A stretch of 64,000 nucleotides of DNA from Gemmatimonadota bacterium. GTDB taxonomy: Bacteria > Gemmatimonadota > Gemmatimonadetes > Longimicrobiales > Gaopeijiaceae. The stretch's first letter is position 1. Every line of letters starts with the position of its first letter. Positions 24,746 through 31,675 of this stretch are shown here, piece by piece. A program made the translations under genes and the position numbers. Location: contig JAWKQN010000005.1 of NCBI GenBank assembly GCA_041390125.1, forward strand, positions 124,001 through 188,000. Direction: 5' to 3'. The notes beneath the pieces were generated by a model that made no database searches, was not told where the DNA came from, and saw nothing but the letters and a program-made list of their open reading frames with translations.

Positions 24746-26470
24746 ATGGATCTGATCCGGCAGCTGTCCGCCCTGGGCAACCGGTACATCGTGGAGCTGG
24801 GCATCCCGGTCGGAGGCGAGACGATCCCGTTCATGGTGATCGTCCTCCTGGGCGTGGGCTTCTACCTCACGGTGCGGTTGGGGTTCGTCCAGCTGCGTCG
24901 CCTCGGGCACGGCTTCGCCGTGACCACGGGAAGGTATGACAACCCCGACGACGAGGGGGACGTCAGCCACTTCCAGGCCCTGACCACCGCGCTGTCCGCC
25001 ACGGTGGGGATCGGGAACATCGCCGGGGTGGCCGTGGCCATCCACTGGGGCGGTCCGGGCGCGCTCTTCTGGATGTGGGTGACGGCGTTCCTGGGAATGG
25101 CCACCAAGTACACCGAGGTCACGCTGGCGCAGCGCTACCGCACCGCCGAGACGGAGGGTGGCTGGGCCGGCACGGTGTCCGGCGGCCCCATGTACTACAT
25201 CGAGCGCGGCCTCGGGCCCAAGTGGCGCTGGATGGCCTTGTTCTTCGCGTTCATGCTGGGCATCACCGCCTTCCTCACCGGCAACGCCGTGCAGGCCAAC
25301 ACCGTGGCCGACAACATGGAGACGGTGTTCGGGGTGGCACCCTGGATCACCGGGCTGGTGACCTCCGCGTTGGTCGGGGCGGTCATCCTCGGGGGCATCC
25401 ACCGCATCGGCCGGGTGACGGGCATCCTCGCCCCCGTGATGGCCGGCCTGTACGTCCTGGGCGCGCTCTACATCATCCTGACGAATCTGGGCCAGCTGCT
25501 CCCCACGTTCGGTCTGATCTTCCGTGAGGCGTTCAACCCGACGGCGGGCGTGGCCGGTACCGGCATGGGCGCCATCCTCGTCACGATGATGTGGGGCGTG
25601 CGCCGCGGGCTCTTCTCCAACGAAGCGGGTCAGGGGTCCGCGCCCATCGCGCACGCCGCGGCCAAGACCCCCGAGCCGGTCTCCGAGGGCGTGGTGGCGC
25701 TGCTCGAGCCGTTCATCGACACGATCGTGATCTGCACCATGACCGGGCTCGTGGTGATCATGACCGGCGTCTGGAACGACCGGATTCCCACCCAGGTGGC
25801 CCTCATCGGGGGCGATCTCACCTATCGCACCGCGGACGAGAGCGGCCGGTTCACCCGCACGCAGCCTCCCGCCGAGCTCCGCTTCGAAGACGGTCGCCAC
25901 GTGGAGACCGGGCTCGGAGCCGCGCTGGTGGCCTGGCACGAGGCGCCGGTCGAAGAGCTGTTCATCGACGCAGAGCGCACGCAGCCGTTCACGGGTGTGT
26001 TGCGCACCGCGGAAGGCGTGGCGGAGGCCAGTGACGGCACGACCTACACGTTGCTGTACGGTCTGGCCGCCGAGAACGGCGCGCCGCTGACGTTGGAGGC
26101 GTTCCGCCGCGGGTTCGGCGGGATGGCGGGTGTCGGCCAGATGATCGTGGTCATCTCGGTGCTGATGTTCGCCATCTCCACCGCCATCTCGTGGAGCTAC
26201 TACGGCGACCGCTGCGCCAACTACCTGTTCGGCGCGAAGGCGATCCTCCCGTACAAGATGGCGTTCGTCGTGATGCACTTCGTCGGTGCGGTCCTTCCGC
26301 TGACGGTGGTGTGGGACCTCGGTGATATCTTTCTCGCGATCGTCATCTGGCCCAACCTGATCGCGCTGGCGTTGTTGGCGGGGAAGGTGAAGGAGATGAC
26401 GGACAGCTACTTCGAACGGAAGCCCTACATCCAGCAAGAGGAAGTGCACCGTGCCCGAGCAGGGAGATAA
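24746..26470 (+). CDS. AGCS-family sodium:amino acid symporter with an inserted domain
   Basis: This 574-residue symporter carries the AGCS signatures: TALSATVGIGNIAGVAVAI, YTEVTLAQRYR, MYYIERGLG, RRGLFSNEAGQGSAPIAHAA and SWSYYGDRC. Family members couple sodium to uptake of alanine or glycine and usually have 450-500 residues. The extra length is a soluble insert of about 110 residues (roughly 345-455) between GLVVIMTGVWND and the helix starting MAGVGQMIVVISVLMF. The insert is beta-rich and charged. ATG 24746 follows AAGGC. The gene lies 3 bp upstream of the DUF4399 lipoprotein, so they probably form an operon. Substrate specificity is not visible. Confidence 0.9.
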   Translation: MDLIRQLSALGNRYIVELGIPVGGETIPFMVIVLLGVGFYLTVRLGFVQLRRLGHGFAVTTGRYDNPDDEGDVSHFQALTTALSATVGIGNIAGVAVAIHWGGPGALFWMWVTAFLGMATKYTEVTLAQRYRTAETEGGWAGTVSGGPMYYIERGLGPKWRWMALFFAFMLGITAFLTGNAVQANTVADNMETVFGVAPWITGLVTSALVGAVILGGIHRIGRVTGILAPVMAGLYVLGALYIILTNLGQLLPTFGLIFREAFNPTAGVAGTGMGAILVTMMWGVRRGLFSNEAGQGSAPIAHAAAKTPEPVSEGVVALLEPFIDTIVICTMTGLVVIMTGVWNDRIPTQVALIGGDLTYRTADESGRFTRTQPPAELRFEDGRHVETGLGAALVAWHEAPVEELFIDAERTQPFTGVLRTAEGVAEASDGTTYTLLYGLAAENGAPLTLEAFRRGFGGMAGVGQMIVVISVLMFAISTAISWSYYGDRCANYLFGAKAILPYKMAFVVMHFVGAVLPLTVVWDLGDIFLAIVIWPNLIALALLAGKVKEMTDSYFERKPYIQQEEVHRARAGR

Positions 26471-26473
26471 GGG

Positions 26474-26956
26474 ATGACGACGGACTCGATGAAGAAGACC
26501 CGGCGGTTCGCGACGCCGTTGACGATGATGGTGGGAATGGCGCTCCTCGCGTGTGGAGGCGCCGAGCAGGCCGAGCCCGGGGCGGACGGCATGGCGGGTG
26601 GGGCGCCCGAGGCGGAGGCGCCCATGACGGTGCGGATCACCGAGCCGGCGGAGGGCGCCACGCTGGAGGGCCCGTTCCGGGTCGCGTTCGAGGTGGAGGG
26701 GCTGACGCTCGTCCCGGCCGGGACGGATCAGCCTCGCTCGGGTCACCACCACCTGCTGATCGATCACGACATCCCACCCAGCGGCCAGCCCATCCCGTCC
26801 ACGGAAGGCTACATCCACATGGGTCAGGCCCAGCCCGAGACCATGGTCGAGGGCCTGGCGCCCGGCGAGTACCGGCTGATCGCGGTCGTGGCCGACTTCG
26901 CCCATGTGCCGCTGGAGCCCCTGGTGGTCGACACCATCCACGTGACGGTGCGTTGA
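26474..26956 (+). CDS. DUF4399 domain lipoprotein
   Basis: This 160-residue protein has an N-terminal signal and lipobox LLAC (Cys27), an acidic Ala/Gly-rich linker, and a DUF4399 domain. Domain motifs are VRITEPAEGATLEGPFRVAF, SGHHHLLID, YIHMGQAQPE and LAPGEYRLIAVVADFAHVPL. The His cluster HHH plus a later His could bind metal, though this is not shown for the family. Function is unknown. ATG 26474 has AGGGAGATAAGGG directly upstream. An internal ATG at 26489 (MKKTRR) gives a more classical lipoprotein signal and could be the true start. It is cotranscribed with the symporter by spacing. Confidence 0.85.
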   Translation: MTTDSMKKTRRFATPLTMMVGMALLACGGAEQAEPGADGMAGGAPEAEAPMTVRITEPAEGATLEGPFRVAFEVEGLTLVPAGTDQPRSGHHHLLIDHDIPPSGQPIPSTEGYIHMGQAQPETMVEGLAPGEYRLIAVVADFAHVPLEPLVVDTIHVTVR

Positions 26957-27023
26957 GGGCGGGGTGACGGCAGAGCGGGGACCGCAGACCGGGTGAGGGG
27001 GACGGCCCGGCCGTAGGCGGAGC

Positions 27024-27191
27024 GAGCCGGCCGCCACCGGGAGCCCCCGCGCGGGGTCGCTCGCCGTACCGGTGTCTTTCCCTGCTTCGGCTCGCTGCGC
27101 GGATGCGGGGCGTCGGGATCGGTGCGGCTGCTCGTTGCGGGGCGCCCCGCATCCGAGCCCCCGCGCGCGGGCGCCCGGTGGCGGCCGGCTC
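27024..27191 (+). repeat. Foldback repeat, copy 3 (forward)
   Basis: A 168-bp element. The outer arms 27024-27056 and 27159-27191 pair over 33 bp with two mismatches; the outermost 18 bp are perfect (GAGCCGGCCGCCACCGGG). The inner stem GGATGCGGGGC (27101-27111) pairs with 27144-27154 around a 32-nt loop. The 44-nt conserved block 27057-27100 begins TCGCTCGCCGTACCGGTG and ends GGCTCGCTGCGC, as in copy 1. Confidence 0.85.
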
Positions 27192-27194
27192 AGG

Positions 27195-27238
27195 CCAGCG
27201 GGACGGGCGGCCGCCCTGCGGGCGGCCTGCGTCCCTGG
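27195..27238 (+). repeat. 44-bp conserved hairpin, copy 2
   Basis: Same length and flanks as the hairpin at 16137-16180 and also placed a few bases after the foldback copy. The inner stem is GGCCGCCC/GGGCGGCC with a TGC loop. Relative to the first copy, G-to-C on the left is matched by C-to-G on the right, so pairing is preserved. Confidence 0.8.
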
Positions 27239-27459
27239 TGGATCTGCCGTCCTGGTGTGTGGGCTTTGCGGGAGGACGGGCAGGCCGGAGCGGTCTTGCG
27301 GCACCGCGGGGGCCTCGCGGTCCGGGTGGCCTCGCGGCCGCTGACGCCGTGAACGTCTCCGACATCCTCGCGTCCGGGGCGGCCGCTCCCGGACGGCCCG
27401 ACCCGGACGGCCCGACCACGAACGGCCTGACCGTCCACCGTGTCCCACCCATCCGGCCG

Positions 27460-27629
27460 GCGGGGGCGTGCACCCCGGAGCCCCGGAACGGGGGCTCGGA
27501 TGCGGGGCACCCCGTGTCGCGCAGACGCGAGCGACCCGACGCCCCGCATCCGCGCAGCGAGCCGAGGAACGCAACGACACCGGTACGGCGAGCGGCCCCG
27601 AGCAGGGGCTCCGGGGTGCAGGCCCCCGC
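27460..27629 (-). repeat. Foldback repeat, copy 4 (inverted)
   Basis: A 170-bp element in opposite orientation to copy 3. The arms 27460-27484 and 27605-27629 pair over 25 bp with one mismatch (core TGCACCCCGGAGCCCC), then four unpaired bases and a CGGGG/CCCCG pairing. The inner stem GGATGCGGGGC (27498-27508) pairs with 27541-27551 around a 32-nt loop. The conserved 44-nt block is 27552-27595. Confidence 0.85.
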
Positions 27630-27681
27630 GTCCGCGTCCCTGTCCGTTGCATTTCGTCTCGCCAAACTCCATCCTGGCGCG

Positions 27682-28788
27682 ATGGATTTCTATTCGCTGC
27701 ACCGTATGGACGACGGATCGCCCAGCGAGGGACCGGCCGCCCTCGACCGCTCGATCCGCGAGGCCCGCATCGCGGTCGCCTCACACGAGGACGCGCTGCG
27801 CTCCCGCCTGGTCGACGCCTTGCGCAGCGAGGGGTTCGCCAACGCGGTGCCGCTTGTCGGGCCCGGCCCCAGCATCGCTCCTTGCGACGTCCTGGTCGTG
27901 GATCTCGGCGCGCCCGCGGCCGACGTCGACGCCTGGATCCGGGGCGCTGCCTCTGCGGCGTCCCAGCGTCCGCCCCCGTCGCGCGTCGGGATCCTCCCCA
28001 GGGACGGGGAGGGCCTTCCCCAGGGGACCCGACCCTTCGGCTCCGTGCTCCGCTCGCCGGTGGAGGAGCGGCTGCTCGGCTTCGCCGTCCGCTGCCAGCT
28101 CCTGCTGCGCCACTCGCTCGGGGCACGGGAACGCACGGTCGAGGAAGAGGCCATCTCGGGAGGGCTGGGCACGGCTCCGGTCGAGATCGAGCTGCTGCAC
28201 CGGATGGCGCGTGCCGCCGAATTCCGCGTCGATCCGAGTGGCCTGCACGTCGAGCGCGTGGGTGCGTTGGCCGCGCTCATCGGGATGGCCCTCGGCTTCG
28301 AGGGGGACCGCGCGCGCCTGCTCAGGCATGCGGCTCCCCTGCACGACTTCGGCAAGATGATGATCCCGGACGCGGTGCTGCTCGATCCGGAGCCGCTGGC
28401 CCCCGAGGCGTTCGGCCTGATGAAGCTCCATGCCGCCATGGGGGCGGAGGTCCTGCGTGGGATGGGGCATCCGGTGACGGACCTGGCGGCCGAGATCGCC
28501 TGGAGCCACCACGAGCGCTGGGATGGGACCGGCTACCCGCGCGGGTTGTCGGGCGAGGAGATCCCGTTGGAGGCGCGGATCGTCGCCGTGGCCGACCTGT
28601 TCGATGCGGTGGCGCACGCGCGGGGCACCCCCGAGGATCTCGCGGAGGGCCTCTCGCTGCTGCGGGAGGAACGGGGCGGGGCGTTCGATCCCGCCGTGGT
28701 CGACGCGCTGCTGGGCCTCTGGGCGGACGGCCGCGCTGCCGCGCTCTACGAGTCCGATCGGCCCGGGCTCGACCCCACGCTCACCTGA
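27682..28788 (+). CDS. HD-GYP domain protein with degenerate receiver
   Basis: This 368-residue protein has an N-terminal receiver-like fold (residues about 20-145: REARIAVASHED, then DVLVVDLGAP). It lacks the usual DD pair after the first strand, so phosphorylation is doubtful. The C-terminal HD-GYP domain is intact at its core: LHVERVGALA, APLHDFGKMMIPD, the HHERWDGTGYPRGL motif with GTGYP, and ARIVAVADLFDAV. HD-GYP enzymes hydrolyse cyclic di-GMP, a regulator of pili, motility and biofilms. ATG 27682 is chosen; an ATG at 27706 is possible. It is the first gene after composite repeat 2, and its 3' end overlaps convergent btpA by eight bases. Confidence 0.85.
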   Translation: MDFYSLHRMDDGSPSEGPAALDRSIREARIAVASHEDALRSRLVDALRSEGFANAVPLVGPGPSIAPCDVLVVDLGAPAADVDAWIRGAASAASQRPPPSRVGILPRDGEGLPQGTRPFGSVLRSPVEERLLGFAVRCQLLLRHSLGARERTVEEEAISGGLGTAPVEIELLHRMARAAEFRVDPSGLHVERVGALAALIGMALGFEGDRARLLRHAAPLHDFGKMMIPDAVLLDPEPLAPEAFGLMKLHAAMGAEVLRGMGHPVTDLAAEIAWSHHERWDGTGYPRGLSGEEIPLEARIVAVADLFDAVAHARGTPEDLAEGLSLLREERGGAFDPAVVDALLGLWADGRAAALYESDRPGLDPTLT

Positions 28789-29605
28789 GCGCTGCGTCCC
28801 ACGCCTCGCGCAGGGACGCGACCCGCGACCGTTCCACCGGCGCCCCGGCCCGGCCGCCTTGCTGCAGCGCGCTCCCCACGATCGCGCCGTCGATCCGGGG
28901 CACCCAGTCCGCGGCGGACTGCGTCGACAGCCCGCTCCCCAGCCAGATCGGGGCGCCGGGGACGGCGGCGCGCAGACGATCGAGGTCGCCCGGATCGGCG
29001 CCTATGCCGGTGGCGCTGCCGGACAGCACCAGGGCGTCGGCGTGACCGCGCTCCCAGGTATCGGCGGCCGCGCGTTCCAGCGTGAGACCCGGGGGCGGCA
29101 CCGCGTGCTTGACGAACACGTCCGCGAGGATGGCCACAGCGGGCGCGGTGCGGTCACGCATGCGCACGGTGTGGTGGGCGCGCCCTTCGATCCAACCTTG
29201 GTCGGTGACCATCGCGCCCACGTGCACGTTCACGCGGATGAAGCGGGCGCCGGTCGCCGCGGCGATGGCCAGCGCCGAGTGCGCGTCGTTGCGCAGCACG
29301 TTGACGCCCACGGGTCGCGCGCTCCGCTCGACCACCGCCGCGACGATGCGCGTCAGCGCGGCGAGGGTCAGGCGAGGGACCCGCCGGGGTTGGAAGGGGG
29401 CGTCCCCGTAGTTCTCCACCAGGACCGCGTCCACGCCCCCTTTCTCCAACGCAGACAGGTCCGAGAGCGCGCGTTCGAGCGCGGGCCCGGGCGTCGGGGC
29501 CGCGCCTGGTGCCCCCGGCAGTGGGGGGAGGTGGATCATCCCCACGAGGGGGCGGGTGACGCCGAAGAGCCGCGGCAGGTCGATGCGTGCGCTCGCGTGA
29601 TTCAT
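28781..29605 (-). CDS. BtpA/SgcQ family TIM-barrel protein
   Basis: This 274-residue protein matches the BtpA family: PLVGMIHLPPLPG at the N-terminus, GGVDAVLVENYGDAPF, VGVNVLRNDAHSALAIA, ARFIRVNVHVGAMVTDQGWI, ILADVFVKHAVP, and the closing GADPGDLDRLRAAV and GAIVGSAL. The fold is a phosphate-binding TIM barrel. BtpA was linked to photosystem I stability in cyanobacteria, and SgcQ sits in a sugar operon; the reaction is unknown. Its start overlaps the dinB stop by four bases (ATGA), so the two are co-translated. Gemmatimonadota include phototrophs, but nothing else here suggests photosynthesis. Confidence 0.88.
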   Translation of the reverse strand: MNHASARIDLPRLFGVTRPLVGMIHLPPLPGAPGAAPTPGPALERALSDLSALEKGGVDAVLVENYGDAPFQPRRVPRLTLAALTRIVAAVVERSARPVGVNVLRNDAHSALAIAAATGARFIRVNVHVGAMVTDQGWIEGRAHHTVRMRDRTAPAVAILADVFVKHAVPPPGLTLERAAADTWERGHADALVLSGSATGIGADPGDLDRLRAAVPGAPIWLGSGLSTQSAADWVPRIDGAIVGSALQQGGRAGAPVERSRVASLREAWDAALR

Positions 29606-30840
29606 CGGGTCCTCCCGTCGAGGTCGTCGTCGCGTGGTCTCGAGGACGTGATCCGGCCGGGCAGGACCGCCGCCTCCCCGAACCGTGCCCGCAGACGATC
29701 GACGGCCTGTCCGAGCCGTCGCTCGCGCTCCCCCTCCACCCGACCCCTGGTGCCGAAGAACTCGAGCTGCCGGGTCTCGACGGCGGGCGCCAGCCCCGAG
29801 ACACCCACGCCGAGCAGGCGCGCCGGACGGCGGCGCTTGCGCCGCAGCGACTCCAGGAGCTCGCGACCCACCCGGTACAGGGCGCCGTCGGATTCGACGG
29901 GTTCGGGAAGCGTGCGCGCGGCCGTGCGCGTGGTGAAGTCGGCGTCACGGAGTTTCACGGTCACCGTGCGGGTGCGCAGCCCGGCCTTCCGGAGCGAACC
30001 GCCGACGGCGATGGCCAGCTTGAAGAGGTGCTCCTCCAGCAGGTCGTCGGCATCCAGGTCGGACAGGAAGGTCCGTTCGGAGCTGATCGACTTGCGCGGC
30101 TCGTCGGGGTCGACCGTCGAGCCATCCTCACCGCGGATGCGGCGGTGGAGCCAGGCGCCGCGGGCGTCCCCGAACCAGCGCTGCAGCCACACCTCCTCCA
30201 CCTCCAGCGCCTCCGCCACGGTGACGAGACCGCGGCGTGCGAGCGCGGCGGCCAGCGTGGGCCCGACCCCGGGGATGGCGGCGAGGTCGAAGCGGCGCAT
30301 GAACTCGCCTTCCGAACCCGGCGCGACCACGTGCACGCCTCCGGGCTTGGCGAGCGAGGTGGCGAGCTTGGCCACGATCCGCGTGGTTCCGCCCCCCACG
30401 GAGACCGAGATCTCCGAGCGGGCGTGCACGGCCGCCCTCAGCGAGTGCGCCAACGCGTCGAGGTCTGCGTACCCGGGCAGGCGCTCCGTGCCGCTCAGGT
30501 CCAGGTAGAATTCGTCGATCGACGCCGCCTGCACCACCGGAGCGACGTCCGTCAACGCGTCGCGCACCCGGTGCGATCGCTCGAGGCAGGCACCTCGCGG
30601 AACGGGGACCACGGTGGCCTGCGGACACAGGCGCAGGGCCTGTCCGGTCGGCATGCCCGAGCGCACTCCGAACCCACGCACCGGGTACGAGGCCGATGTC
30701 ACCACGCCCCGGCCCCCCGGCGTACCCCCCACGATCAGGTGCGTCTTGCGGCCCGCGCCCTCGGGATCGAGCAGCTGCGCCACCTGCACGTAGAACATGT
30801 CGCAGTCCACGTGCAGGATGCGTCGGGGCAGGGCGGTCAT
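29602..30840 (-). CDS. dinB: DNA polymerase IV (Y-family translesion polymerase)
   Basis: This 412-residue Y-family polymerase has the palm motifs ILHVDCDMFYVQV and SIDEFYLDLSGTE, the finger segment TSASYPVRGFGVRSGMPTG, the thumb HhH IPGVGPTLAAALARRG and the little-finger domain beginning SISSERTF. The acidic residues in DCD and IDE bind the catalytic metals. It copies damaged or mispaired DNA with low fidelity. In place of the usual AR..GV of family members it has VRGFGVRSGMP, within normal variation. ATG 30840 is the only good start. It is the first gene of the dinB-btpA pair and divergent from the superoxide dismutase. Confidence 0.93.
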   Translation of the reverse strand: MTALPRRILHVDCDMFYVQVAQLLDPEGAGRKTHLIVGGTPGGRGVVTSASYPVRGFGVRSGMPTGQALRLCPQATVVPVPRGACLERSHRVRDALTDVAPVVQAASIDEFYLDLSGTERLPGYADLDALAHSLRAAVHARSEISVSVGGGTTRIVAKLATSLAKPGGVHVVAPGSEGEFMRRFDLAAIPGVGPTLAAALARRGLVTVAEALEVEEVWLQRWFGDARGAWLHRRIRGEDGSTVDPDEPRKSISSERTFLSDLDADDLLEEHLFKLAIAVGGSLRKAGLRTRTVTVKLRDADFTTRTAARTLPEPVESDGALYRVGRELLESLRRKRRRPARLLGVGVSGLAPAVETRQLEFFGTRGRVEGERERRLGQAVDRLRARFGEAAVLPGRITSSRPRDDDLDGRTR

Positions 30841-30966
30841 GGTCGGAGCGCGGGGCCTCGAAGGGGGTCGGCGGCTCGGACCGGAAGGTAGGGAAGGGGG
30901 TACCGCCCCACCACGGGTCCCGCCGGGAGCCGTCCCACCACCACCGCCACCGGGAGGTCTGCGAAT

Positions 30967-31584
30967 ATGCCGTATCCCTTCAAGCTCCCCGACCTCGGCT
31001 ATGCCTACGATGCGCTCGAGCCCCACATCGACGCGCGTACGATGGAGATCCACCACGGGAAGCACCACCAGGGCTACACGAACAACCTGAACTCCGCCCT
31101 GGAGAAGCACTCCGCTCTGCACGGCAAGTCGGCAGAGGAGATCCTGCGCGACCTGGGCTCGGTCCCGGAGGAGATCCGCACGGCGGTGCGCAACAACGGC
31201 GGCGGCTTCGTCAACCACGCGATGTTCTGGCAGCTCATGACGCCGGGTGGCGCCTCCAGCCCGACGGGTGGGCTGAAGGAGGCGCTCGACTCCACCTTCG
31301 GCTCGTTCGACGAATTCAAGACCCGCTTCAAGGCGGCGGCGGGCGGCCGCTTCGGATCGGGATGGGGCTGGCTGGTGCTCGGGGACGGCGGCGCGCTGGA
31401 GATCTACTCCACCGCCAACCAGGACAGCCCGCTCATGGAGGGCCACACGCCCATCCTGGGCGTCGACGTGTGGGAGCACGCCTACTACCTCAAGTACCAG
31501 AACCGCCGGCCGGACTACCTGGACGCGTTCTGGAACGTCGTCAACTGGGACGTGGTGGGGGACGCCTACACCAAGGCCCGGTAG
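30967..31584 (+). CDS. sodA: Superoxide dismutase, Mn-type of the Fe/Mn family
   Basis: This 205-residue protein is colinear with SodA: LPDLGYAYDALEPHIDARTM, HHGKHHQGYTNNLN, GGGFVNHAMFW, FGSGWGWLVL and VDVWEHAYYLKYQNRRPDYL. Metal ligands are His29, His84, Asp167 and His171. TANQDSPLM carries the Gln position typical of Mn enzymes. It converts superoxide to hydrogen peroxide and oxygen; no signal peptide, so cytoplasmic. GGGAGGT lies upstream of ATG 30967. It is divergent from dinB across 126 bp and ends before a shared bidirectional terminator. Metal preference (Mn or cambialistic) cannot be fixed by sequence alone. Confidence 0.95.
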   Translation: MPYPFKLPDLGYAYDALEPHIDARTMEIHHGKHHQGYTNNLNSALEKHSALHGKSAEEILRDLGSVPEEIRTAVRNNGGGFVNHAMFWQLMTPGGASSPTGGLKEALDSTFGSFDEFKTRFKAAAGGRFGSGWGWLVLGDGGALEIYSTANQDSPLMEGHTPILGVDVWEHAYYLKYQNRRPDYLDAFWNVVNWDVVGDAYTKAR

Positions 31585-31627
31585 GATCCGCCCCGCGCGG
31601 GATGCGCGGCCGCACCCCGCGGAGGAC

Positions 31628-31675
31628 CGCTGACGCTCGGGCGGGAGTGCCGATCGCGCTCCCGCCCGTTCAGCG
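31628..31675. terminator. Bidirectional hairpin between sod and the HerA-type ATPase
   Basis: CGCTGA and CGGGCGGGAG pair with CTCCCGCCCG and TCAGCG around an 11-nt loop. The right arm includes the TGA stop (31670-31672, read on the minus strand) of the convergent ATPase gene. Length, symmetry and position fit a terminator serving both genes. Confidence 0.6.

Larger units (their letters stand above)
26957..27681. other. 725-bp non-coding stretch before the HD-GYP gene, occupied by composite repeat 2
   Basis: No frame looks like a gene. In order it contains foldback copy 3, the second 44-bp hairpin, a 221-bp spacer rich in short inverted words (for example CGGACGGCCCGACC duplicated near 27400), and inverted foldback copy 4. 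The order and orientation are the same as in the 708-bp stretch after pilC. The spacer sequences of the two composites are not alike. Confidence 0.8.

Noticed and set aside
24533..28126. Very long minus-strand extension of the surface repeat protein
   Set aside because: The extension passes through the AGCS and DUF4399 genes and the foldback repeats. The true start at 24532 has a signal peptide and AGGAG.
28781..29605. BtpA as a sign of photosynthesis genes
   Set aside because: The family is widespread in non-phototrophs, and no bacteriochlorophyll or reaction centre gene is in the window.
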